From an uncultured Hymenobacter sp. (GTDB lineage Bacteria > Bacteroidota > Bacteroidia > Cytophagales > Hymenobacteraceae), in the NCBI GenBank assembly GCA_913776615.1, contig CAJYPK010000004.1:1-64000 (forward strand): a DNA stretch of 64,000 nucleotides. The letters run 5' to 3'. The translations under genes and the position numbers were made by a program. The notes below the pieces were generated by a model, which was given only the letters and a program-made list of their open reading frames with translations, was not told where the DNA came from and made no database searches. The number at the start of each line of letters is the position of its first letter. Positions within the stretch are counted from its first letter, which is position 1. This document shows, piece by piece, positions 40,447 through 48,602 of the stretch.

Positions 40447-41616
40447 ATGACTCTCCTCCAAAGCTGGCGCTGGTTTGGCCCCACTGATCCCGTAAGCCTG
40501 GCCGACATCCGGCAGGCCGGTGCTACCGACGTGGTATCGGCCCTGCATCACATTCCCAACGGCGAGGTGTGGCCGGTGGCCGAGATCCAGGCCCGGCAGG
40601 CCCTCGTTGCCGCCGCCGGCCTGACCTGGAGCGTGGTCGAGAGCGTGCCGGTGCACGAGCAAATTAAAACCCGCACCGGTAGTTATCAACAATACATCGC
40701 TAATTATCAACAGTCCATCCGCAACCTGGCGGCCTGCGGCATTTTCACGGTCACTTACAACTTCATGCCCGTGCTCGACTGGACGCGCACCGACCTGAGC
40801 TACGCGGTGGCCGACGGCTCGCGGGCGCTGCGTTTCGAGCGGGCCGCCTTCGTGGCCTTCGATGCGCTGCTGCTGCGCCGACCGGGCGCCGCGCACGACT
40901 ATTCGGCCGAAGAGCTGGCCCGGGCCGAAGCGCGCCTCGCGGGCATGACCGAAACCGAACGCCAGCGGTTGCAGCGCAACATCATCGCCGGGCTGCCGGG
41001 CAGCGAGGAAAGCTTCACGCTCGCCCAGTTTCAGGCGGCGCTGGATACGTACGCGGGCATCGACGCCGCCCGATTGCGCCAGCACCTCATCTGGTTTCTG
41101 CAAGCCATCGTGCCCGTGTGCGAGGAGGTCGGCGTGAACCTGGCCATCCACCCCGACGACCCGCCCTACCCCATTCTGGGGCTGCCCCGGGTGGTGAGCA
41201 CGGCCGCCGACGTAGCCGCGCTGGCCGAGGCCGTGCCCTCGCGCCGCAATGGTCTGTGCTTCTGCACGGGTTCGTTTGGCGTGCGGGCCGACAACGACCT
41301 GCCGGGCATGGTGCGGCAGTTTGCCGACCGCATTCACTTCATCCACCTGCGCAGCACCCAGCGCGATGCGGAAGGTAACTTCTACGAAGCCAACCACCTG
41401 GAGGGCGACGTCGACATGCCCGCCGTGATGCGGGCACTCATCGAGACCATGCGCCAGCGCCAAGTACGCCTGCCCATGCGCCCCGACCACGGTCACCAGA
41501 TGCTCGACGACCTGCGCAAGCAAACCAACCCCGGCTACTCGGCCATCGGCCGCCTGCGCGGGCTGGCCGAGCTGCGCGGTTTGGAATTGGGCATCAGCCG
41601 TAGCCTGGCGGGCTGA
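40447..41616 (+). CDS. uxuA: Mannonate dehydratase
   Basis: A 389-residue cytosolic enzyme. The start [94 protein letters not shown] and [13 protein letters not shown] are the family's metal- and substrate-binding segments. It converts D-mannonate to 2-keto-3-deoxy-D-gluconate (Mn/Fe dependent). With the GH2 beta-glucuronidase and the UxuB-type SDR it defines a glucuronate catabolic branch of the PUL; UxaC, KdgK and KdgA are not in the window. Confidence 0.95.
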   Translation: MTLLQSWRWFGPTDPVSLADIRQAGATDVVSALHHIPNGEVWPVAEIQARQALVAAAGLTWSVVESVPVHEQIKTRTGSYQQYIANYQQSIRNLAACGIFTVTYNFMPVLDWTRTDLSYAVADGSRALRFERAAFVAFDALLLRRPGAAHDYSAEELARAEARLAGMTETERQRLQRNIIAGLPGSEESFTLAQFQAALDTYAGIDAARLRQHLIWFLQAIVPVCEEVGVNLAIHPDDPPYPILGLPRVVSTAADVAALAEAVPSRRNGLCFCTGSFGVRADNDLPGMVRQFADRIHFIHLRSTQRDAEGNFYEANHLEGDVDMPAVMRALIETMRQRQVRLPMRPDHGHQMLDDLRKQTNPGYSAIGRLRGLAELRGLELGISRSLAG

Positions 41617-41635
41617 GGCTTGCTCATCGTTCCGA

Positions 41636-42577
41636 TCAAAACGTCAGCGCTCGCCCCTGCTCCGGAAATACCAGCCGCACCCCCAGCGCATTGCCCGCCG
41701 CCAGCTCCTTTTTGATAGCTGACTCGTTGCCCGGCGAAGGCTTGAGGTGGGTGATGACAACGGGCAGCCCGCGCAGACTGCCCGGCCCCGCGAGCGCGGC
41801 CAGCACTCCGAGCTCGCGCAGCAGCAGGGCCGGCGTAAGGTGGCCAAAAAGCTGCGCGGGGGGCTGGGCATTGGGGTAGGAAGCCTCGATAAAAATCGCC
41901 TTCAGCTGCCGCGCCTGCACCAGCGGCCCGATGGCCAGCCAGAGGTCGCGCAGGCAGTGCGACTTTTCTACTTCATCGGCCCCGGTATCGCCCAGGTAAA
42001 GCAGGCAGTTGGCCCCGCTGCGCACCAGAAAGGCGGTGCTCGCCATGCCGGGGCCGTGACTGAGGGGAAAAGCGCGCACGCCGAGCGGCGTATTGTCCAA
42101 CGCCGTTTCCTGGCCCGGCACCAGGGGGCGCAGCGCGTACTTGCCCAGCGCGGGCGGCGGGCCGCCGTTCCCAAAGTTGGGCCAGGCGCGCCAGTTGAAA
42201 TAATCCTGCTGCACAGTTTGCAGGCAAGCCGCCAGCCCGTAAATGGGCTTGGGCGCATCGTCGGGCGCGTTGAGCAGCAGACCCGCAACGTGGTCGAGGT
42301 GCGGGTGCGACAAGCAGTAGCCTTTGATGCGCTGCCGCAGTACGTCCTCGGCCGGGCCGGGCAGCACGCGCCTCGCCACGGCCTTTTCCGCCCCCGGGCG
42401 CAGGCTGCCCGCGTCGAGGCACACGTAGTCGGCGCTGCCGGCAGCCGCCACTAGGTAGGCCGAGAGGTTGCCTTCGGCCAGGCCGCCTTTCACGCCCAGC
42501 GGCACCACAACGAAGGAGGGCTGCGCCCGGCCGGGCAACGCCCAGCCCAGCAAGAGTAGAAGTAACAGGTGCCGCAT
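41636..42577 (-). CDS. Class II 3',5'-cyclic-nucleotide phosphodiesterase, exported
   Basis: A 313-residue metallo-beta-lactamase-fold protein with signal peptide MRHLLLLLLLGWALPGRAQ. The LSHPHLDHVAGLLLNAPDD metal site (HxHLDH), NTPLGVRAFPLSHG, LLYLGDTGADEVEKS, IFIEASYPN and VVITHLKPSPG match class II cyclic nucleotide phosphodiesterases (CpdP/PDE1 type). It would hydrolyse cAMP or cGMP, here in the periplasm or outside. The start at 42577 is set by the signal peptide; the open frame reaches 42604. It is convergent with uxuA and seems monocistronic. Confidence 0.85.
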   Translation of the reverse strand: MRHLLLLLLLGWALPGRAQPSFVVVPLGVKGGLAEGNLSAYLVAAAGSADYVCLDAGSLRPGAEKAVARRVLPGPAEDVLRQRIKGYCLSHPHLDHVAGLLLNAPDDAPKPIYGLAACLQTVQQDYFNWRAWPNFGNGGPPPALGKYALRPLVPGQETALDNTPLGVRAFPLSHGPGMASTAFLVRSGANCLLYLGDTGADEVEKSHCLRDLWLAIGPLVQARQLKAIFIEASYPNAQPPAQLFGHLTPALLLRELGVLAALAGPGSLRGLPVVITHLKPSPGNESAIKKELAAGNALGVRLVFPEQGRALTF

Positions 42578-42684
42578 GATAGTCAGCATTGTAGCCGTAC
42601 GCAAGCTGTCAGCTCGCTCGTCATTGCGCTAAATAAACGGCATAAACGGCGAGCGAGAGCCGTTTTGAGCTTAAGAAGATTTTT

Positions 42685-42822
42685 AGAGCGTTTTCGTGGT
42701 TAGTGTACAGCCTGTCGCTGCTCTAACGCAGGTGCCTCACGAGACCCCTCTGGGGCCGGGGGGTGAGGCACTCACGCCTGAATAGCGTCAATAGTGTACA
42801 CTAACCACGAAACTGCTCTAGG
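42685..42822. repeat. MITE-like element, deleted copy
   Basis: The outer terminal repeats are TAGAGCGTTTTCGTGGTTAG then TGTACA, and the inverse TGTACACTAACCACGAAACT then GCTCTA. The inner part is reduced to one GGGGCCGGGGGGTGAGGC half. It shows that outer and inner parts can be lost separately. Confidence 0.8.
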
Positions 42823-42894
42823 AAATTGCCCTGACGGTAAATCCCACCCAGGCGCTTGAAAAGCATTGCCTAAACAGCTTCTAACTAAACTATC

Positions 42895-42977
42895 TGTCCT
42901 TGCGAGCGTAGCGAAGTAATCGCACCTGAATAGCTGGGCTGAATAGCTGCGATTACTTCGCTGCGCTCGTAAGGACA
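42895..42977. repeat. Palindromic repeat, TGCGAGCGTAGCGAAGTAATCGC family
   Basis: TGTCCTTGCGAGCGTAGCGA then AGTAATCGCA pairs with TGCGATTACTTCGCTGCGCT then CGTAAGGACA, around a loop with two GAATAGCTG units. Probably a further intergenic repeat family. Confidence 0.8.
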
Positions 42978-43017
42978 ACTCATTTGCTTAAGCTTTTACA
43001 AGTTCGAACAGTCCCCG

Positions 43018-43647
43018 CTACAGCTCGTGCGGGTAGCCGATGATCTCCAGCTCGGCGGCCAGCGCGGGCCAGTCTTCCAGCTCCGGGTTGATGGCCAGCG
43101 CCAGGTCTTTGGTCAAAGGCTGGTGCTGGTAGAGCGGGGCCACGGCGGCGGCGGTAATGGCGGGCCGGTCGGTTTCGTCGGTGTAGTACTCGGTGGCCCA
43201 CTCGGCGTAGGTAGCGGGCTGGTTGTCGAAGATAAAAAGCAGCTCCTCCGCCCCGTCCTCGCCGTGAGCTGCGGGGCTGGCCTGCCACCCACCCGCCGGC
43301 GTGTACCACCGGCAAAACGTGGTGCCGATGGACGCCACCGGCTCGCCGAGCATAAACTCCCGGAAGGCCGCCGGCAGCCCCTCCGTCAGCTCCGCCACCG
43401 GCGGCGCGTCGTAGCCCAGCAGGTAGCCGTTGAGTACGCAGCCCTCGGGGCGAAACAGCGCCAGCAGCTGGTCGCCCTCGCCGTCGTTCATCTCAAACAC
43501 GGCTTCCTGCTCGCCCCAGCCGGGGCTGTAGGTGAAGTAGCGGTACTCAGGGTCGGGCGAGTTGATGGCATCGAGCGCGGCCAGGGCCTGGCCCAGGCGC
43601 TGTAAGTCGGCCGGGGCGGGAAGATTGAAAGATGAATCAGAAATCAT
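43018..43647 (-). CDS. Hypothetical protein
   Basis: A 209-residue acidic soluble protein, MISDSSFNLPAPADLQRLGQ onward. Segments such as YFTYSPGWGEQEAVFEMNDG, LFRPEGCVLNGYLLGYDAPP, GTTFCRWYTPAGGW and ITAAAVAPLYQHQPLT suggest a mixed alpha/beta protein. I recognise a pattern seen in hypothetical proteins of several bacteria but no function. No signal peptide or membrane segment. It stands alone, with palindromes on both sides. Confidence 0.6.
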   Translation of the reverse strand: MISDSSFNLPAPADLQRLGQALAALDAINSPDPEYRYFTYSPGWGEQEAVFEMNDGEGDQLLALFRPEGCVLNGYLLGYDAPPVAELTEGLPAAFREFMLGEPVASIGTTFCRWYTPAGGWQASPAAHGEDGAEELLFIFDNQPATYAEWATEYYTDETDRPAITAAAVAPLYQHQPLTKDLALAINPELEDWPALAAELEIIGYPHEL

Positions 43648-43699
43648 GAGTTAGCCAAAAAGCAGACTGCTGGCACCAAACCCACAGCCACGCGTGAAT

Positions 43700-43723
43700 G
43701 TAGGACAAGCTTTAGCTTGTCCG
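43700..43723. repeat. Short palindrome GGACAAGCT/AGCTTGTCC
   Basis: GGACAAGCTTTAGCTTGTCC at 43702-43721, just upstream of the hypothetical gene. Small hairpin of unknown role. Confidence 0.5.
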
Positions 43724-43756
43724 GCGCCCAACGAGCCCATACCCCCAGGCATACGA

Positions 43757-43783
43757 AAGCCGCTGACCAGGGGCCAGCGGCTT
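43757..43783 (-). terminator. Hairpin downstream of the NTF2-like lipoprotein gene
   Basis: AAGCCGCTG and CAGCGGCTT enclose ACCAGGGGC; on the minus strand TTCGTAT follows. It lies 45 bases after the stop of the gene at 43828-44322. Confidence 0.55.
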
Positions 43784-43827
43784 GCCAAACGGAGGAACAA
43801 TAAGCAAGGCAACAAGTGCCTCACCAC

Positions 43828-44322
43828 CTAGCGACGCAGCACGGGCAAGTCTTCGAGCTGGGCGTAGCTCAGTTTCCAGGTGCCATCGGCGGCGGGTTTC
43901 CACAGCAGCAGAAAATTGCCCTGGCCCACGCCAGCGGGCTGACCACCAGCCGGTAGCACGTCGACCGAAAAAGTACCCGCCTCGTAGGCCAGCTTATCGG
44001 TGGTGGTGGCGCTTACCACGCTGGTGCGCAGGTTGGCGATGCTGCCCTGGGTGGCCCGCACCCACTTGTCGCTCACTTCGGCCTTGCCGCTAAAGTGGGC
44101 ATTACCCTGCAAAAACTGCACGTCGTCGGCGAGGTAGCTCAGCGTTTTTTCGAGATCCTTGTTGTTCCAGGCGGTCAGAAACTGCCGGTCGAGGTCGGCG
44201 GCGCTCATCGCCGCCGGGGCAGCGGCCGAAGTAGCAGCCGTCGTAGAATCGGCCGATTTGCTGCACGCCGCCAGGAGCGGCAGGGCGCCCAGCACCACGA
44301 GGCGGGCCAGAGAAGTACGCAT
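43828..44322 (-). CDS. NTF2/DUF4440-like lipoprotein
   Basis: A 164-residue lipoprotein: MRTSLARLVVLGALPLLAAC with the lipobox Cys at 20, followed by an Ala/Thr/Ser-rich linker. The domain begins DLDRQFLTAWNNKDLEKTLS, then YLADDVQFLQGN, GKAEVSDKWVRA, YEAGTFSVDV, GNFLLLWKPAADGTWKL: the cone-shaped NTF2/SnoaL/DUF4440 fold, which includes many uncharacterised ligand-binding or ketosteroid-isomerase-like proteins. Catalysis cannot be predicted. The gene is followed by a hairpin. Confidence 0.75.
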   Translation of the reverse strand: MRTSLARLVVLGALPLLAACSKSADSTTAATSAAAPAAMSAADLDRQFLTAWNNKDLEKTLSYLADDVQFLQGNAHFSGKAEVSDKWVRATQGSIANLRTSVVSATTTDKLAYEAGTFSVDVLPAGGQPAGVGQGNFLLLWKPAADGTWKLSYAQLEDLPVLRR

Positions 44323-44415
44323 GACAATGAGGTGTTTAGGAGAATAGAATGGGGTAGGAAACTCAACGCCCAGGCCGAGGGGCCCGGGCGTCGGTACGGC
44401 GCGATAGCGGCGGGG

Positions 44416-44961
44416 CTACCAGCTGCGCTGGCGATACGTAGTGCTCGCGTAGGGGTTGCTGGGGTCGTTCGGGGCCTGGTTGGGCAGGTAGGCCGAGGCG
44501 GTGGCCATGGCCGGGTAGCCCGGCATCACCGACGAGGCGGCCAGGGCGGTGGTACCAGCCAGGGCCGCCGTAGCGGCGGCGGGCGCGTAGCTGTTCACGC
44601 CCGTCGTGCGAGTGGCCGAGGCCGAAGACGTGCGGTCGGCCAAATAGGCCCGGCGATTGGCGGCGGCGCGGGCGGCCTCCTGGCGCTCAAGGGCGGCGAT
44701 GGCGGCGGCGCGCTTTTTCTGACGGTTGTCGATGTGCTTGCCCACCGCGTAGCCGGCCCCGGCCCCAACCGCGGCCCCGATGAGACCGCCCACCGGGCGG
44801 TTGCGCTTGTTGATAACGGCGCCCAGGATGGCCCCGCTACCGCCCCCGATGATGGCCCCCTTGGCCTGCGGGCTGACGCGGCGCTGCGCCTGCGCGGCGG
44901 AGGTAGTGCCCAGCAGGGCGGCAATCAGGAAAAGGCTGAGGAAAATGCGAAGATTTTTCAT
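44416..44961 (-). CDS. Glycine-zipper envelope protein
   Basis: A 181-residue exported protein with signal peptide MKNLRIFLSLFLIAALLGTT then SAAQAQ. It has a glycine-zipper segment of two hydrophobic stretches, GAIIGGGSGAILGAVI and GGLIGAAVGAGAGYAVGKHI, joined by NKRNRPV, the pattern of YMGG/Rick_17kDa-type proteins inserted in or against membranes. A basic helical region follows (RQKKRAAAIAALERQEAARA) and then a disordered Ser/Ala/Tyr-rich tail. The role in Bacteroidota is unknown. The start at 44961 is set by the signal peptide; the frame runs on to 45009. Confidence 0.75.
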   Translation of the reverse strand: MKNLRIFLSLFLIAALLGTTSAAQAQRRVSPQAKGAIIGGGSGAILGAVINKRNRPVGGLIGAAVGAGAGYAVGKHIDNRQKKRAAAIAALERQEAARAAANRRAYLADRTSSASATRTTGVNSYAPAAATAALAGTTALAASSVMPGYPAMATASAYLPNQAPNDPSNPYASTTYRQRSW

Positions 44962-45448
44962 GGCAAAAAAGCTAAAATCAACTGGATGCTTACCCAGGTA
45001 AACAAGCACCGTGCCGTAACGGTGCGCGCCGGAGCTTAGTTGCGCGCAGCGCGGGCCTCGGCGATGGAGACCGCGGGCCGACTCGCCGGGGCTTGCACCA
45101 GAAGATTGTTCTCCCTGCCACCGCTTGCGCGGCGTGAATTTTTAATTTTTATCAAAAATTCACTCTTTCTTTTGTCCTAATTCCGGACTGATGCCCGGGC
45201 TGGCCTTGTGGCACCGGAAGAAACCGGCTAATTACCGGACTGTGGAGCCTAACTCAAAACTTGCCCTATTGAGTTTAAACCCACTTTTTGGAAACTATTG
45301 AAGAAATTCTGTGGAAATCAAGGGAGTTTGCGCCCTTTTCACTTCATTTTTTCTTCACAATCAGAAAATTTTGCGAACTAAAAGTTTTCTATAAATTGCG
45401 CCGCCTCCGGGCAAAAAAGCACTCTCTCTTTTACCAAACCAACATTCT
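44962..45448. other. Divergent intergenic region, AT-rich stretch
   Basis: About 490 bases between the glycine-zipper gene (-) and the M4 protease gene (+). An AT-rich part near 45136-45162 holds the inverted repeat GAATTTTT / AAAAATTC. I see no gene and no exact TAnnTTTG box with a proper -33. Confidence 0.45.
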
Positions 45449-47971
45449 ATGTCCCACAAGTACCACGCAGTGGCCTGGCTTGCCATGTCCGCTGCTACCC
45501 TCCCCCACCTGGCCAGCGCGCAAGACGGCCGCGTAGCTCGCCGCGAACTGGGCACCGATGGCCAGCCCACCCTCATCCAGCTTTCGGCTGCCGGCCGGGC
45601 CAGCGCCCGGGCCACCGACGGGGCCCTCGTGATCCGCCAGCAGCTGGCCCTGGGCACCGACGACCAGCTGCGGCCGGCGCGCACCGAAACCGACCAGCTC
45701 GGCTTCAGCCACCAAAAGTTTGAGCAGTACTACAAGGGCGTGCGGGTGGAGCACGCCGCGTACACGGCGCACTCGCGCGGCGGCCAGATCGAAACCCTCA
45801 GCGGCGACTACGAGAAAGTGGGCACCGTGAGCGTGACGCCCGCCCTGGACGCCGACGCCGCGCTGGCCAAAGCCCTGGCTTTTGTGGGAGCCAAAAAATA
45901 CATGTGGCAGGACGCCCGCGAGGAAGCCGGCCTACGGGCCCGCACTAGCGATGCTGCCGCTACCTACAAGCCTGAGGGCGAGCTGGTGCTGGTGCGCGAC
46001 AGCCGCAAGGATCCCGAAAACGGCCCGCTGGTGCTGGCCTGGAAATTCAACGTGTACGCCCAGCAGCCGGTGAGCCGCGCCTACATCTACGTGGATGCGC
46101 AATCGGGCGAGGTGGTGCTGCAAGACAACATCATCAAGCACGCCACGCGCAGTGCCAAGGGCACGCACCAGACCACGGCGGCGGCCACGGCCTCCTTCGC
46201 CACGGCCTACAGCGGCACCCGCTCGCTGGCCAACGAATCGACGACCTCCGGCACCTATCGCCTGCGCGAGTACACCCGCGGCAACGGCATCGAAACCTAC
46301 AACTGCAAGAAGGGCAACAGCTACACCGCCGCCGTTGACTTCACCGATGCCGACAACAACTGGACCGCCAGCGAGTACAACAACGCCAACTACGACAACG
46401 TGGCCGGCGACGCGCACTTCGGGGCCCAGGCCACCTACGATTACTGGAAGGCCGTTTTCGGGCGCAACAGCTACGACAACGCGGGGGCCAAAATCAAGAG
46501 CTACGTGCACTTCGACGACACCCCCGGCGACGGCGTGGGCTACGAGAATGCCTACTGGGACGGCGTGGAAATGACCTACGGCGACGGGGCCAGCACCTTC
46601 AAGCCCCTGGCGGCGCTCGACGTGTGCGGCCACGAAATCGGCCACGCGGTGTGCGAGAAAACGGCTAACCTGACCTACGCCAACGAGTCGGGCGCCATGA
46701 ACGAAGGCTTGTCCGACATCTGGGGCGCGAGCATCGAGAAGTACACGGTGGATAGATACTCCCTCACCGGCAAATCGACGTACCTCATTGGCGAAGAGGT
46801 AATGAAGTCGGGCGGCGCGCTGCGCTCCATGAGCAGCCCCAACACCTACGGCCAGCCGGCTTACTACAAGGGCAAGTACTGGGCGGCCACCACTTCCTCG
46901 CCCAGCAACGCCAACGACCAGGGCGGCGTGCACACCAACTCGGGCGTGCTCAACTACTGGTACTACCTCATCAGCGTGGGCAAGACCGGCACCGATGAGA
47001 AGGGCGTGGCGTACTCCGTGACGGGCATCGGCCTCACCGACGCCGCCAAAATCACCTTCCGCATGGAAAGCGTGTACATGACGGCCAGCTCGACCTACGC
47101 CAACGCCCGCACTTACTCCATCCAAGCGTCGACCGACTTGTTTGGCGCGACTTCGACCCAGACCCAGGCCGTGACCAACGCCTGGGCGGCCGTGGGCGTG
47201 GGCGCGGCCTACGGCGGCAGCACCGGCGGGGGCGGCACCACTACCGCCTACTGCACCAGCCAGGGCAGCAGCCAGGCGTATGAGTACATCGACTACGTGA
47301 AGCTGGGCAGCATTGCCCGCACCAGCGGGGCCGACGGCGGCTACTACAACGGCACGGCCAGCAGCACGAGCATCGCGGCCGGCTCCAGCCAGACCGTCAG
47401 CTTCTCGGCCGGCTTCACCGGCTCGGCTTACACCGAGTACTGGAAGGTATACATCGACTACAACCAGAACGGCGTATTTACCGACTCGGGCGAGCTCGTG
47501 GTGAGCGGCAGCAGCAGCAGCGCGGCCACGCTCAGCGGCACCTTCACGGTGCCCACCACCGCCAAAACCGGTAATACCCGGATGCGCGTCATCATCAGCG
47601 ACGCCAGCGGCACGACCAGCTGCGGCAGCTACAGCTACGGCGAAACCGAGGACTACACGGTGAGCATCACGGGCGGCACGGCCATCGCGGCGACCTCCGC
47701 GGCCCCGGCCAGCCTGGCGGCCGGCACCGTGAGCGGCGACGCCACCCTGAGCCTCTACCCCAACCCCGCCACCACCAGCCTCACGCTCGCGCTCAGCTCC
47801 AACGAGGAGCTGACCAAGGTGGAAGTGCTCGACGCCCGCGGCGCGGTGGTACCCGCAGCCCACTACCAGGGGCAGGGCCAGCTCGACATCTCGCGCCTGG
47901 CCAGCGGCCTGTACCTGCTGCGCGCCAGCGATGGGCAGCACACCTTCACCCAGCGCTTCGTGAAGCAGTAA
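45449..47971 (+). CDS. T9SS-secreted thermolysin-like M4 metalloprotease
   Basis: An 840-residue protein: signal peptide to about residue 24, an FTP/PepSY propeptide region (KFEQYYKGVRVEHAAYTAHS) and the M4 catalytic domain. The catalytic domain has His395-Glu396-x2-His399 (CGHEIGHAVCEKT) and the third zinc ligand Glu419 in AMNEGLSDIWG, plus NDQGGVHTNSGVLNYWYYLI with the usual catalytic His. A GEVED-type beta-sandwich follows (about 600-745, YWKVYIDYNQNGVFTDSGEL) and a T9SS C-terminal sorting domain (about 765-840, LSLYPNPATTSL). The active site is complete. It would be secreted or anchored at the surface as an endopeptidase. Monocistronic, followed by a strong terminator. Confidence 0.93.
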   Translation: MSHKYHAVAWLAMSAATLPHLASAQDGRVARRELGTDGQPTLIQLSAAGRASARATDGALVIRQQLALGTDDQLRPARTETDQLGFSHQKFEQYYKGVRVEHAAYTAHSRGGQIETLSGDYEKVGTVSVTPALDADAALAKALAFVGAKKYMWQDAREEAGLRARTSDAAATYKPEGELVLVRDSRKDPENGPLVLAWKFNVYAQQPVSRAYIYVDAQSGEVVLQDNIIKHATRSAKGTHQTTAAATASFATAYSGTRSLANESTTSGTYRLREYTRGNGIETYNCKKGNSYTAAVDFTDADNNWTASEYNNANYDNVAGDAHFGAQATYDYWKAVFGRNSYDNAGAKIKSYVHFDDTPGDGVGYENAYWDGVEMTYGDGASTFKPLAALDVCGHEIGHAVCEKTANLTYANESGAMNEGLSDIWGASIEKYTVDRYSLTGKSTYLIGEEVMKSGGALRSMSSPNTYGQPAYYKGKYWAATTSSPSNANDQGGVHTNSGVLNYWYYLISVGKTGTDEKGVAYSVTGIGLTDAAKITFRMESVYMTASSTYANARTYSIQASTDLFGATSTQTQAVTNAWAAVGVGAAYGGSTGGGGTTTAYCTSQGSSQAYEYIDYVKLGSIARTSGADGGYYNGTASSTSIAAGSSQTVSFSAGFTGSAYTEYWKVYIDYNQNGVFTDSGELVVSGSSSSAATLSGTFTVPTTAKTGNTRMRVIISDASGTTSCGSYSYGETEDYTVSITGGTAIAATSAAPASLAAGTVSGDATLSLYPNPATTSLTLALSSNEELTKVEVLDARGAVVPAAHYQGQGQLDISRLASGLYLLRASDGQHTFTQRFVKQ

Positions 47972-47998
47972 GCAGGCTCCCCGATGAGTCAGTTACCG

Positions 47999-48030
47999 AA
48001 AAGCCCGGCCGTTTGGCCGGGCTTTTTTTG
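47999..48030 (+). terminator. Intrinsic terminator after M4 protease
   Basis: AAAAGCCCGGCC-GTTT-GGCCGGGCTTTTTTTG: perfect stem followed by seven T. Confidence 0.9.
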
Positions 48031-48602
48031 TGGACCTACAGCCGGGGCAGCGGGCAACCAGCTGGCGGGCGCGGGCCGGTCACGGCAAGCCTCCCCGCCG
48101 GCCGCTCTTACCCAGCCGGCAAATTGCCGCAGCCCCCGGCCCGATCGCGGGCGCATTCAAGCACGATACCGTGCCACGGCGAGGTGATAGCGCTGCGGCG
48201 AACGGCTACCGCAGCCACTCATGGCTGCGCTGTATGCCAAAAATAACGCGCTCATTGCGGGGCCAAAGCTCCCTGGCTCACTGTACCTTTGCCTGGCCGT
48301 ACAGCCTGTTACTTAACGTTTTCCTAACCCTCTCTTTTTACTTAGGCCGCCCCGTCCCTTGAGACATTAGCTCCTTGCGGCAGGCAAGGCGTGGTGCCGC
48401 TACGCTTCCAGGTCTACTCCCGGCTAGCGGTGGCGGCGAGTTAACTCGCGGGGTGAAACGGTGGGTACATTGGCCGGAAGCCTCCGAGCCAACAGCTGGC
48501 CCTTGTATTCAGTAACCCGCTGGTGAGCAAGCAAGTGTTTGCTTATTGCACCTAACGTCAAACCGATTGTCGGCTCCGCATTCTATTTAATCTTTTTTGC
48601 TT
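48031..48602. other. Intergenic region upstream of the large repeat protein
   Basis: About 570 bases without a supported gene. TACCTTTG at 48284-48291 matches the -7 consensus but lacks a well-placed -33. The rest shows no repeats that I recognise. Confidence 0.4.

Noticed and set aside
45932..47941. Long minus-strand open frame opposite the M4 protease
   Set aside because: Shadow frame with Val/Gly/His-rich low-complexity sequence and no motif.
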